DNA of 64,000 bases from the NCBI RefSeq assembly GCF_000143415.4, contig NW_003314315.1:558001-622000 (forward strand), read 5' to 3'. Of the stretch, positions 33,146 through 43,216 are shown piece after piece; the first letter of the stretch is position 1; each line of letters begins with the position of its first letter. Position numbers and translations under genes: made by a program. Source of the stretch: Selaginella moellendorffii. Taxonomy: Eukaryota > Streptophyta > Lycopodiopsida > Selaginellales > Selaginellaceae. Below the pieces are notes generated by a model. It was not told the origin of the DNA, did not search any database, and saw only the letters and a program-made list of their open reading frames with translations.

Positions 33146-34951
33146 ATGAACTTGGCTCCCGTTGTTTTCCACAGCAAAGATCAATCGACGACTGCTTCTC
33201 TGAACAAGCAGATTGAAATGTATGGGCGATATGGGGACCTCGCACACGCGAGACAAATCTTCCATGCAATTGCCCACAAGGACGATTTCTCGTGGGTGAT
33301 GATGCTCCATGCCTTGTCTCGAAATGGCTGTGTTATAGACGCTAAGAATCTCTTTGACTCCATTCCCGAAGAAAACTGCACGATCGTCGCGTGGAATTCG
33401 ATGCTCTCGACATATGCCCATAACGGGCATCTGGATCAGGGAAAAGCTCTCTTTGATCACATGCCGGCGTGGGATATAATCTCGTGGAATACAATCCTCT
33501 CATTGTTTTCCAAAATTGAGGAGTGCTTTGATAAAGCCAAAAAATGTTTTGACGAGATGGGCGAGCGGGATCTTGTCTCCTGGACTGCGATACTCAACGC
33601 AAATGCCAAGCACGGGCATTTGAAAGACACAGAGAAGCTGTTCTTTCAGATGCCACAGAGGAATCTCGTGTCGTGGACGGTGATGCTTGTCGCATACTCG
33701 GAGAATGGACTTGTGTCTTCTGCAAAGAATTTCTTTGATAGAATGCCACAGCACGACGAGATCGCGTGGAGCGCCTTGGTATCAGCGTATGCCCGAGCTG
33801 GGGATTTTGTTCGCACCAAAAACTCGCTGGATGCAATGCCCTGTGTCACAACCACGGCACTCAACGCGATCTTGAGCTCCGGAAGCCTGGAGCTCGCCAG
33901 ATCCTTGTTTGAATCCATGCCTGGCTGGGATCTAGCGTCCCTGAACGCGATGCTCGCTGCTCTAGCGCACGCTGGAGCGATCGACGAGGCACAGAGCTTC
34001 TTCTCGCGGATGCCGCAGATCAATCTCGTCTCCTGCACGATTTTGATAGCCAGCTTCGCCGAGATTGGAGATCTGGACAGGGCGGCGTGGATCTTTAACG
34101 ACAGGATGCCGCGGCACGACACCATCGCATGGAACACGATGCTCAGTGCGTTCGCTTTGAACGGGTATATGGAGGAAGCAAAGGAAATGTTCGATCGATG
34201 CCCGTACGCTAGAGATCTCTTCTCGTACAACACTGTTCTTGCGGGAATTGCAACCGATATTGTGCTGTGTGAGATATTCTTTTCTAGAATGCCCAGATGT
34301 GATCTCGTGTCCTGGAATACACTTCTTTCAGCATATGCCGAATCTGGGCATCTTGGTTCTTGTCAATCTGCCTTTGAGGCTATGCCTGAGAAGGATCAAG
34401 TCTCGTGGAACACAATGCTAGGAGCTATCTTGCAAATTGGAGACTTGAAAATATCAAAGTCTTTCTTCTTTCAGATGCCTCTTAAGAACACTTTCTCCTG
34501 GAATTCTTTAATCTCAGCATTTGCTCTCAACGGGGATCTTGAACGAGCTAGGACCCTTTTCGATCAAATGCCGCTGGGCAGCGATCAGGCGTCCTTGAGT
34601 GGCTACCTTGCAGGAACTGCCAGATCAAAGCTCTTCAATCCTTCCACTTTTGAGATCTTCCACAGCGTCGCCCTGGCGCATGGAGAGATCAACGAGGACT
34701 CCTCGCATTTCTTCGAGTCAGCGCTCATCGCCTGCAGCCGGAGCGGTAAGATCTCCACTGCACGAAGATGGTTCCTCTCGATGATCGTGGATCACGGCAC
34801 AAGACCCTGCAAGCATCACTACTGCTGCATGGTCGATCTTCTCGCGAGAAGCCAGTGCCTCGCGAGCTTGGCAGAGAACCTTGTCCTCAACATGCCATTT
34901 CAGCCGGATTGCATGGAGTGGACGTGCTTGCATGGAGTGGACGTTCAGTGA
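33146..34951 (+). CDS. PPR protein made of short S-type repeats, C-terminus truncated
   Basis: Intronless 601-aa frame. Nearly all repeats are about 31 residues and of the S type, with regular pieces such as IVAWNSMLSTYAHNGHLDQG, RDLVSWTAILNANAKHGHL and HDTIAWNTMLSAFALNGYM. This gives a run of more than 14 S motifs without L motifs. Selaginella and other lycophytes are known for such arrays. It appears to lack an organelle presequence. The end reads HHYCCMVDLLARSQ and then MPFQPDCMEWTCLHGVDVQ, where E motifs would normally continue. A 17-base direct repeat lies exactly there, so the stop may result from a slippage duplication. It may be an allele losing function, or a protein that works without E domains. 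Confidence 0.8.
   Translation: MNLAPVVFHSKDQSTTASLNKQIEMYGRYGDLAHARQIFHAIAHKDDFSWVMMLHALSRNGCVIDAKNLFDSIPEENCTIVAWNSMLSTYAHNGHLDQGKALFDHMPAWDIISWNTILSLFSKIEECFDKAKKCFDEMGERDLVSWTAILNANAKHGHLKDTEKLFFQMPQRNLVSWTVMLVAYSENGLVSSAKNFFDRMPQHDEIAWSALVSAYARAGDFVRTKNSLDAMPCVTTTALNAILSSGSLELARSLFESMPGWDLASLNAMLAALAHAGAIDEAQSFFSRMPQINLVSCTILIASFAEIGDLDRAAWIFNDRMPRHDTIAWNTMLSAFALNGYMEEAKEMFDRCPYARDLFSYNTVLAGIATDIVLCEIFFSRMPRCDLVSWNTLLSAYAESGHLGSCQSAFEAMPEKDQVSWNTMLGAILQIGDLKISKSFFFQMPLKNTFSWNSLISAFALNGDLERARTLFDQMPLGSDQASLSGYLAGTARSKLFNPSTFEIFHSVALAHGEINEDSSHFFESALIACSRSGKISTARRWFLSMIVDHGTRPCKHHYCCMVDLLARSQCLASLAENLVLNMPFQPDCMEWTCLHGVDVQ
34909..34944 (+). repeat. 17-bp direct repeat at the end of the PPR gene
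   Basis: Bases 34909-34925 recur at 34928-34944, offset 19. The repeat overlaps the last codons of the S-type PPR gene; the second copy shifts the frame into a stop. Confidence 0.85.
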
Positions 34952-35527
34952 CAATACAAAGGGTTTCGATCAGAGTTTCTTTGAAGATCACGAAGAGCAC
35001 ATAACTTGCTTTGAAGACACACAACTTGCTCTTGGAGAAGGTAAAGATGAAAGTCACTAAAAAAAAAAAAGTTTGTAGCGATGCGCATTATCGCGTCTTC
35101 TCGTTTCTTTCGTGGGACCACTGTGGCGAGGACAGCAAGAAAGAATCTGGCAGTGTGGCGCTTTACAAGTTCCTGGCGGAGGGGCTGAGGCATCAACAGA
35201 GTTTTCTTCGCGAATTTCTCTCGGCAGCAGTCACGATGCACTTCAACTACTTGATCATACCGCTGCCGATCCTGGCTCTTCTCGTCATCGTCGTGGGTAT
35301 CTGCTGCTACTGCCTCGGAAGACGCCAATACTAGAGCAAGACAAAGGAAAGCAACATGAGCATCGCTTTTGATCACTTTCGCTTACCTCCAAGTTGTAGC
35401 CTTTGTAGGATGAAATCAATAAGCAGCACCAGCAGCTAGTTTTCCAGCTGCCACATAATCTCCTCGTTTCTCCTCCCTGTTGAGCAGCGTTGTCTGATCT
35501 GCTGCTTAGTGCTGGAACTGTTCCAAC
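34952..35527. other. Intergenic space between two converging PPR genes
   Basis: Open frames on both strands overlap here (a possible secreted frame on -, and on + a frame ending in a hydrophobic segment, PLPILALLVIVVGICCYCLG). Neither has family support, and the minus one has no ATG before its signal-like part. Probably 3' UTRs. Confidence 0.4.
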
Positions 35528-37918
35528 TCAAAACGCCGCTGCTGTTGCTGCTGATCCGTGCTGGAACCCCGGCGGAAGAACATCCTCGTCGCCTACCGGG
35601 AACGGCAGGTCCGGAGACGCTGGCAGTGGCATATCATCGCTCCCGACCAGCAGGAGCTTCCCAGCCGTGGTAGCACTCGCCTCCGCGGTCTCCTCTTCCT
35701 CCGGAGGAAGCTGCTGCCTCAAGATCCCCCTCACATGAGATTGCCTAAACCACTTGACGAAGAAGGAGCCCCGGCACCAAAACGACCCGAGGTCCTCGTC
35801 CTGGAAGATAAACGGCGAGTCGAGCGGCTTCATCATCGCCTCGATGGCTTGCCTGACGGCGATGGCGTCTGAGTCCGCCTTGCTCCCTGTTAGAATCTTG
35901 ATCCTCTGAGGAACGAACCTGCGCTTGAGTATCCTCTCCCGGAACTTCTCCAGCGTGCACAGCACCCCGATGAGCGCCGCTCCGATGGACATGCTCCTCA
36001 CCTTGAGGCACCACGTCAAGTCTCCCTGGAGGACGATGGAGTTCGGGTACATGTGGATCTGATAGACCACCTTCCAGAAGCTGCGAGCTTTCCTCTCCTG
36101 CCCCATCACCACCAGATAGTTGAGCAGCACGTTGGTGAGGTAGCGTCGCGTCTTGAAATCCACCTCGGCTTCCAGCTCCGAGTAGAACGACTTGATGTAG
36201 TCGGCCAGACTCTGGCCCTTGCGGTGCTTGCTGCTTCCCATGAGCCCGCACAGAAAGCTGTGCGCCGGATGCTTCGTCTCTCGCATGAAGCTTATGATCA
36301 CTTCTTCGTGCTCCAGCCTCGAACCACGCAGAAAAAACTCGAGCAGCATGCAGTACGTCCTCAAGTCCACTGCCGAGCCCGGCCTTTGCATAAAGGAGAG
36401 CATCTGCCTCGCATGCTCCATGTCGCCACAGCTGAGAAAACCGTGGAGAATCTCCCGGCAGAGGCTGACGTGAGGAGTAAATCCATGTCCCGTGACCTTG
36501 AGAAAGAGCTCCCAGGCATCGGAGATTCTCTTGTCGTCCACCAGCTTGACGATGCTATCGTTGACAGCGTCCGCGACGTTAAGTCCCATCTCTTGCATCT
36601 CAAATAGGATCCTCTCGACGTCGTCATACTTTCCACCCTTGGCTACGGCTCCAACCACGATCCGGCAAGTAAAATGCGACGGCCTCAGTCCAACCCCACG
36701 CATCTCCCTGTAGAGCCTCACCGCAGTCTCGGCCTTTCCCGCTTGAGCGTGCTGCTCGATCAGAACCGCAAAGATGAGCGGCGGAAGCCACAGTCCCACA
36801 CCCCGCATCCTCTCGTAAAACTCTAGAGCCGCGTCCAGCATCCCCGCCTTTGCATGAGCATCCACCAGAGCAGCGTAGATACACAGATTGGGCTTGTAGT
36901 TGAAAGCCTCCATGTCCTTGAAAAACTTGAGCCCCGTCTCCAGCCTGCCCGACTTGCAGTAAGCCTCGATGAGCGAAGCAAAAGTTCCCAGCAGTGGTCG
37001 AATCTCCAAGCTCCGCATCTCCTCAAAGTACTTGGTCCCGATCTCCAGCCTTCCCGACTTCAGCTGTCCCGCAATGAGAGCCGAGTAAGCCACAGCATTC
37101 GGCTGATGCCCCTCGGCCTTCATCCTCTCGAAGAGCATGCAAGCCAGGTCGAGCCTTCCAACTTTCCCGGCGTGAGGCACCACCACCTCGTACCCGACCC
37201 TGTCCAGCGAGCAGCCAATCTTTTGCATCTCATCGTAGACCTCGAGCACCTTCTCGGACTGCCCCGCGTACGAGTAGAGGCTCATGAGTGTGTTGAAAGT
37301 GAAGATATCTGGGACACACCTCGAGTCTTGCATCTCCTTGTAGTATCCCCAGGCCTCGTCCAGCTTGTGAGCTTTCCCATAGACTTTGATGAGAGTGTTG
37401 TAAGCCACCGTGGTCATGGGACACTTATCCGCCTTGAGGTCGGCCAGCACCCTCTGGACGGCCTGGAAATCCTTTCCTCGTCCATAGGTGTTGAGAAGGA
37501 TGGAGAACGAATACGTGCTTGGGACGTACCACTTTTGCCTGCGAATCCATTGGAAGAATCCATTGGCGACGTCGGGCTCCTGGATGTTCTTGAGGACCTC
37601 GTTGATGTGAAACTCCGAGGGCCTGATGTCCAGGAGCTGGAGCTCCCTCTCCACTTCTGGGGACCAGTATGGCCGCCTCACAACGTAGAGAATCTTGGAG
37701 ATCAAGTCGGCGTTGCTGAGGCCGATCTCTCCGAGCTTGCTGGGGCGGAAGAAAGCCGGATCATCGTCCGCGCGCAGCAGGAAGCTCGGGAGCTCCTCCT
37801 TGTAGAAGAATCTCACGGGCGCCCAGATCACCCTAGAAGAGGCCTCTTGCCTGGCCGCATTCGCCTGGAGGAGCAGGCACGATGCTAACCTGGAGAGCGG
37901 CCGGCGGAGGGCGAGCAT
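35528..37918 (-). CDS. P-class PPR protein with C-terminal SMR-like domain, probably mitochondrial
   Basis: Intronless 796-aa frame with an N-terminal basic presequence (MLALRRPLSRLASCLLLQAN). About ten to twelve 35-residue P motifs follow, for example TYSFSILLNTYGRGKDFQAV, VAYNTLIKVYGKAHKLDEA and VAYSALIAGQLKSGRLEIG. The C-terminus (about 620-740) resembles an SMR domain: VLQGDLTWCLKVRSMSIGAA, LIGVLCTLEKFRERIL, PQRIKILTG. The usual catalytic LDxH is replaced by LQGDL, so nuclease activity is doubtful. The whole resembles the Arabidopsis embryo-essential mitochondrial protein EMB2217 (At1g79490), as far as I recall that sequence. P-class PPR-SMR proteins act in organelle RNA processing or translation. 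A Pro/Ala tail rich in Glu and Asp ends the protein. Telo-box upstream. Confidence 0.88.
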   Translation of the reverse strand: MLALRRPLSRLASCLLLQANAARQEASSRVIWAPVRFFYKEELPSFLLRADDDPAFFRPSKLGEIGLSNADLISKILYVVRRPYWSPEVERELQLLDIRPSEFHINEVLKNIQEPDVANGFFQWIRRQKWYVPSTYSFSILLNTYGRGKDFQAVQRVLADLKADKCPMTTVAYNTLIKVYGKAHKLDEAWGYYKEMQDSRCVPDIFTFNTLMSLYSYAGQSEKVLEVYDEMQKIGCSLDRVGYEVVVPHAGKVGRLDLACMLFERMKAEGHQPNAVAYSALIAGQLKSGRLEIGTKYFEEMRSLEIRPLLGTFASLIEAYCKSGRLETGLKFFKDMEAFNYKPNLCIYAALVDAHAKAGMLDAALEFYERMRGVGLWLPPLIFAVLIEQHAQAGKAETAVRLYREMRGVGLRPSHFTCRIVVGAVAKGGKYDDVERILFEMQEMGLNVADAVNDSIVKLVDDKRISDAWELFLKVTGHGFTPHVSLCREILHGFLSCGDMEHARQMLSFMQRPGSAVDLRTYCMLLEFFLRGSRLEHEEVIISFMRETKHPAHSFLCGLMGSSKHRKGQSLADYIKSFYSELEAEVDFKTRRYLTNVLLNYLVVMGQERKARSFWKVVYQIHMYPNSIVLQGDLTWCLKVRSMSIGAALIGVLCTLEKFRERILKRRFVPQRIKILTGSKADSDAIAVRQAIEAMMKPLDSPFIFQDEDLGSFWCRGSFFVKWFRQSHVRGILRQQLPPEEEETAEASATTAGKLLLVGSDDMPLPASPDLPFPVGDEDVLPPGFQHGSAATAAAF

Positions 37919-37962
37919 TGGCGAGGGCGCGCGCTCATCGCCAAAATCCCAAGCGCAGTGAT

Positions 37963-37971
37963 AAACCCTAA
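37963..37971 (-). promoter_or_regulatory. Telo-box upstream of the PPR-SMR gene
   Basis: AAACCCTAA on + (TTAGGGTTT on the gene strand), about 45 nt before the start codon at 37918. Confidence 0.45.
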
Positions 37972-38003
37972 ACCTCGCAAAAAAAAAATCAAAATATGTT
38001 CCA

Positions 38004-38028
38004 GGATATTCTTGACCTATTAACTAGG
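38004..38028 (+). repeat. Left arm of a 25-bp perfect inverted repeat
   Basis: Bases 38004-38028 are the exact reverse complement of 45650-45674. The left arm ends four bases from the 3' end of the tRNA gene; the right arm lies upstream of the gene at 44879-45610. The two arms enclose 7.6 kb containing the tRNA, BRCC36 and one BRCC36 pseudogene. Confidence 0.8.
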
Positions 38029-38031
38029 TCT

Positions 38032-38113
38032 CGCGGACGGCAGGATTCGAACCTGCGCGGGCAGAGCCCATTTGATTTCGAGTCAAACCCGTTAACCACT
38101 CCGGCACGTCCGC
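38032..38113 (-). tRNA. tRNA-Ser(CGA)
   Basis: The minus strand folds as an 82-nt class II tRNA. The acceptor GCGGACG pairs with CGTCCGC, and the discriminator is G. The anticodon stem TTTGA/TCAAA closes the loop CTCGAAA (anticodon CGA). A long variable arm (TGGGCTCTGCCCG) and the T arm GCAGGTTCGAATCCTGC follow. A and B box promoters are internal (TGGTTAACGGG and GGTTCGAATCC). No intron. A T run suited to Pol III termination lies about 45 nt downstream. Long variable arm and CGA anticodon identify serine. Confidence 0.93.
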
Positions 38114-38204
38114 CATTGGTGGAAAATCTCAAGACTTTAAATTTATATTCGTTTCTTGGTTTTTATTTTTTGTAATAAAATGAGAATCTAGGGTTCTAGC
38201 GGGA

Positions 38205-39871
38205 ATGGCGCTCACGGGCGTGAAGATCGGCGATGAGGTCTGGAGGAGCTGCCTCACCCACGCGCTATCGACGGAGACGGAGGAGGTGATGGGGCTGCTT
38301 CTCGGCGACATCAAAGAGGTGAAATTCTCCCCATTCACAATCTCCAGGAGCTGGATCGACATTTCTTCCATGATCCATCCAGGACAAGAGCAAAGGCACG
38401 GTGGATGCTCTCGTCTGGGGCGCTGTGCCGCAAGCTCGCTCCGATCGACGCAAGGATCGCGTGGAGACTACTCCGGAGCAGCTTGCGGCGGCCATGGCTC
38501 TGGCTGAGATATCCTCAAGGAAATTATTTTCTTTCAGTTTGGTGTTTTTTCCTTCACTCTGGAAGCACAGATTATCTAGGACGATTGGAAACACGACCAG
38601 AGTTATTGGCTGGTATCATTCACATCCGCACATCACTGTTCTTCCTTCTCATGTTGGTGAGTTTCATCTCCTTCCTGCGTATGAGAAAAAAAAAAGAAGT
38701 TCCCGTTCTTTGTTGTTGGTGTAGATCTTCGAACACAGCAGTCTTTCCAGATGCTGGATCCTGGGTTCATTGGAGTCATATTTTCCTGCTTCGACGACGA
38801 CGCAAACATGGTATCATCTTCTTTTTCTTTGCTCCTTTTTCTCATATCAGTTCTAACAGGTCGGTCGAGTTCAATCCATAGCATTTCAATCTACCAATGG
38901 TCGCCAAAGGAAAGTTTCGGGATCTTTTCAGAGTTCATCCGCTCAGCACTCCAGTTTTGGTTTTGGTTCCAACGGGGAACGGTCTTCCGTGGATGAAGCC
39001 TCCTCGTCTCTCTCGGTACTTGAGCATTTGTTGAAAGGGTCACAACTCTTTTCTTTTTTCTTCTTACAGACAGTTGTGGACATCAACTATACTCGTAGGA
39101 TATCGGATTCGTCAAGCAATGAAATCGAGCAGCGGCTTTCGCCAGGCATCGAAGAAGCAATGCATCTTTCAAGTCTTGACACGAGGTAAATACCATTCTG
39201 CTCGTTCTGAAATTTTCCTACGTAAAACAGTTCCGGAGACTTTTCACGAAAGGAGATCCCAATGCAAGTAGTTCCTGTGTCCACATTCAACCTCGCCAAT
39301 CCTCCTCCCGATCCTCTGCTTTCTTTGCAGCAGACAGTGTTTAACGAAGAAAAGGCTGCGTTTGAGAAAGCGATGCATCAAAGCAAACAGTTAAGTCATT
39401 CCTGCTCAACTTCTTGACAAGTTGTTTCTCTCTTTCTTTCTTCTTGGTTCTCTAGGGGGCAGCGAATCCATCCTTTGGCAGCTTCACACCACTGCGTGAC
39501 ACACCAGGCGGCCCTTTTGAAACTTATGGAACTCTGGTACTCGCAGTTTTTCTGTTTCCTTTCACGCTCTTCATTCGGGTTCTTTCTCTAGCCTTGTGCC
39601 TGCAATGACGACGCTGTGGGACAACCTCCAGCAGAACAAAGCGCAGGTGAAAAATCTGTCTGGATCTTGTTCAGAGCGTGCGAAGTATTAAGTTTGCTCG
39701 TTTCCTGTGCAGATTGCGCTACTGCATCAGGAAGAAGCAGCGCTTGGCCTTAGATTCGATCGGCAGGCAGCCAGGAAACAAGCCGGACATGATGGCACGC
39801 GATGGAACTCAGAACGTACTCAGCAAAGAATTCCCGATTCTGATCAACGTGTCCGAGGAAACACCGTATGA
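38205..39871 (+). CDS. BRCC36: BRCC36-type K63 deubiquitinase (MPN+/JAMM), intact copy
   Basis: Ten exons (38205-38318, 38383-38508, 38569-38656, 38725-38810, 38860-39015, 39070-39185, 39231-39389, 39456-39536, 39592-39646, 39713-39871) give 379 aa in phase. BRCC36 removes K63-linked ubiquitin in BRCA1-A and BRISC complexes and acts in DNA repair. The JAMM zinc site is complete: Glu27 (TETEEVMGLLLGD), H97-S98-H99, S107 and D110 in WYHSHPHITVLPSHVD. Other family blocks are RSDRRKDRVETTPEQLAAAM, GFIGVIFSCFDDDAN and VGRVQSIAFQS. The C-terminal helical part has RKEIPMQVVP and QGQRIHPLAASHH. The second intron joins only as AT-AC (see that entry). Two damaged copies lie at 43 and 54 kb. The last exon ends in TGA, shorter than the conserved C-terminus by little. 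Confidence 0.88.
38509..38568 (+). other. Probable U12-type AT-AC intron in BRCC36
   Basis: Between GCT GAG and AGA TTA no GT-AG pair gives the family reading, but removal of ATATCCTC...GAAGCAC does. The protein then reads MALAE-RLSRTIGNTTRVIG, like plant BRCC36. The donor ATATCCTC matches the U12 consensus (ATATCCTT) at 7 of 8 bases, and a branch-like TTCCTTCAC lies 12-20 nt before the AC end. Length is 60 nt. Unspliced, the sequence is also open, so retention would insert 20 residues rather than stop. Confidence 0.65.
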
Positions 39872-41289
39872 CGTGCTCTTAGTTTCCGCAAAGAGATTGA
39901 AGAGGTCCCTCCAGTCGTAGGCAAGCAAAGTTTCGGAAGCTTCAACTCGGAGGCTTCTTCCGCTCGACGAGTTCATGTAAGCCTTTTGTTATTCTGATCA
40001 TAGAAGTTGGATGTTGCGGATCCAGAGAGGCTACTTCATGAAGCCCTCTAGAGTTCTCTTTGTCATTGTGAAGCTTGAGAATTCTGCATGATAAACTCCT
40101 TCAGGATGTTTGTAACATTTAAACACAATTAATTATTTAATAATCATGTTTAAGAGATTCACGAAAATGTGATAGGGTAAGGCAAACACGATCACCTGCT
40201 GCCCATTCTAAATTCTTCCTTCTCCTTGTGTGGGGATGGGAGTGGAGGAGTTGACCTAGTAGCATTTACTAAATCTAACTTTGGTGTGTTTGGCTTTTAC
40301 AGTAGAATTGTATTTTGTCATGTGCACTTTGAATATTTTTATTCAAAACATAGTGTCTACTGAATGTTTACTCAATGATAGTGGAAATTAATTGCTAGGA
40401 TATTATTACACCATATTTCTTCTACTTCATAACCATATATTTAAGAAATGCCCAAAAATTGATTATCACTTTGTTATCATCCACTCATACAGCTTGATAA
40501 TAGGTAAGAATTTGGTCACAAAATTTTTGTGATATATAGTTCTCAAATTGATAGCTTTACATCATTTGAAGATGGCATGACACCAAAAATAAAAAAACAC
40601 TATGTAATTACATCTCATAAAAGACGATGATGCAAATACACTAGAATATGAGTTGGGTTTAGACCATTATAAAATAGATTCATTTTACCCTATTGATGAG
40701 TTGTATTACAATAATAGTTCCACTTAGTATGAAAGAAATTGTTAATTTATGCAATATAATCATATAAGCATATATATGGATATTTACTTTCTTGGTAGAT
40801 GATAACAATATTATTTTACTAAAGTTTCAATATAGATTAAACAAGTTTAGGGTTAAGGTTTATGAGTAGGTGGATTTAAGGTTTAAGGGTGATTTATTTT
40901 TTTTATCAATATATATATAGTTGTGTTTGCAATTTATGATGCAATCCACATTTCATTCTCTCATTATTTGGTGGTCGATTCAAAAATTCCAGAGCTAAAA
41001 TAATCATAAAGTCATGCATTTTAATTAATAAATTTTTTATAAAGGAAATATTTAGAAAAAAATTTAATGTTAAACTTTATGCAGATAATATTTTGCCAAA
41101 AACTTTAACAATGACTTTCACAAATATATCATATCATCTAATATTGTTTAACAATAGTAAAATTAAGTATATTTAACTTTTATTTAAAGCCATAATTTCA
41201 CTATATCACAAGGAATGTGAGTGAAAAAGGTTTTTATATGACATTAAAAACAAGAAAAGAACAAAAAACACAATTTTAATATACCAATA

Positions 41290-41560
41290 TTTTAAAATAC
41301 ATTATTTGACATTGTTAATTGCAATTACAATTTTTTATAATACTAATAACAAGAAGTACCTTAAATTTCCTCTAATATGTAGTAATGCATTTATATTTTT
41401 AAAATTTAGATCTTATTATAAAGATAAAACTTGTGGCATTGAAGACTCAAATCTTAGTGAGTATCATGAACAAATAAGTTAATGGATTAATTTAACATTT
41501 CTATTAGAACTTTTGCACCACAACATTAAAGAGGAAGATAAATATTAATAACAAAGGATA
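41290..41560 (+). repeat. AT-rich interspersed repeat, copy 1
   Basis: About 270 bases resemble 46720-47001 in the same orientation. Shared words include ATGCATTTATATTTTT versus ATGTATTTATATTTTT, ATCATGAACAAATAAG and AAAGAGGAAGA, in the same order. Ends are approximate. Confidence 0.65.
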
Positions 41561-42539
41561 AAAATTAAAATCTATAACACCTATAAAATCAGCCAAGATC
41601 ATTAAGTAAGTGCAGAAAAAACTTCAACAAAGGAAACTTATGAAGAAAATTAATAATGTTCTTTCTCTAATTATTTTTTAGTTTTTAATTAGATATAGGG
41701 TCTTTAACAAATTATGTTTTAGAAGAAATACTTCTCACCTATATTAAAATACACTTTCTATAAGTGTATCTCATAGGAAAAATTAATTTTTTAAAGGGAG
41801 GTAATATTTTTAAAAAAATATATTTTATAATTACAAACATTAGTGTGTTTCACAAGAATTCTATTTATAATTCAATGTGTGAGAATGCTGAAAGATGGTG
41901 AATAATAAAATTATCTGGAAAAATCATTGTTGTTTTGAAGTCAAAAGAAAATGTAATAGCAACTAACTCTATCTCATACTTATCTGACTTTTTAAATATC
42001 CATAATGGAAATACACATATGAGAATTTAAAAATTATAAGCTTTATTGAGATAATTGATAAAAACATGCAAATAAAGAATTTAATGGTTCTTCGTAAAGA
42101 ATTAATTTTCCTTAAAAAAAGTATTTTTACCATCCAAAAAACTTTCAGCATTTTAAAAATAATTTTCTCTAAGGAGAAAAGTACCTAAGTGGAACAAAAT
42201 TTTTCATTGATCTTCACATTATCAAAATTTATTTACATCAAATATTAATGTGGCAAATTTGGACAAATATTTCTATCATAAATGTTTTTATTACCTTATA
42301 GAAAATTTTAATCTATTAGAAAGGAATTTTTATTGATCAGAAAATGCAAATTTCATATATATATTAGGCATTATATGTTGAATATATGCAAAATGGCCAT
42401 CCACATTAAATTATAATGCAAATAGAAAAAATATATAAATTTGTGCAAAAATTATACAAGATAAATTATTTATTTAGACATCAGATTCTAAATCAATTGC
42501 CATATTAAAAAGAATCACTTATATCTCAAAATATAATCC

Positions 42540-43190
42540 CCTAATGAAGTTAAGGGTTAAGGGAATACAAGGAATTAATATTTTTCTATACAACTTATAC
42601 AATTAAATGAACACATTTTTCAAGTACTTATGTGACATGCACTTGATTATTACAAAAGCTGATTTGATCAGTGAAATTTAAATGTTAGTCTCTATTTTTT
42701 ATATGATTATAGAGGGGCATATAAAATTCAATCCTAAAAGTTTCCTAGAAAAATTATTTAAGGGAACTAATTTCTAAAGAATTTTTGATGGCATAATTTC
42801 TAAACATAATAACATATAAAGACTTTACAAAAAGGATAATTTTAAAATTTTTTACTTTTTACTAGTCAAAACATCATGAACTAATTACACAACACCATGA
42901 ACTTGAAACCATCTATTGTTTCACAACACATGAAACTTGCCACAAATCACTTAACCTTTAACATACTTCCAAAACAATATTCAATTTTAACATAACTCTT
43001 AAAAGTCATAGATCTAAATAAAGTGTGATATTTTAAAGTTGGAACATGATATTTTGCCTTCCACACAGGACAACTCATCTTCAAAAAAGTTGATTCTCAA
43101 CTAGAAAAATACAGTGAACTTCTTTCAGATCTAGCATTGGAAGAAACATATACACCCCTGGTTCCAAGTCCACTCCGTCAAGATTTTATA
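42540..43190 (+). repeat. AT-rich repeat preceding BRCC36 pseudogene A
   Basis: This stretch matches 53655-54400 in order and direction, with gaps: shared words around CTAAAAGTTTCCTAGAAAAATT, AAAGACTTTACAAAAAGGATAA, TATTTTGCCTTCCACA and TTTCAGATCTAGCATTGGAA. It runs directly into the BRCC36 pseudogene, so gene and repeat were duplicated together. Confidence 0.65.
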
Positions 43191-43216
43191 TTAGTTTTTT
43201 AATTGATTAATAAAAT

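Larger units (their letters stand above)
39872..43190. other. AT-rich repeat-filled stretch after BRCC36
   Basis: 39872-40105 is 3' region of BRCC36 also present in the two copies. From 40110 on the DNA is very AT-rich and holds only short chance frames. It contains repeat segments listed separately (41290-41560 and 42540-43190). A short telomere-like patch (TTTAGGGTTAAGG) sits near 40847. I see no gene. Confidence 0.55.

Noticed and set aside
34945-35376. Possible small secreted protein on minus, and a membrane frame on plus
   Set aside because: The minus frame starts only from a non-ATG codon before its signal-like part; the plus frame has no homologue. Both lie between converging genes.
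38401-38724. A continuous 107-aa frame through BRCC36 exons 2 and 3
   Set aside because: It reads through the AT-AC intron; the family alignment requires that segment to be removed.
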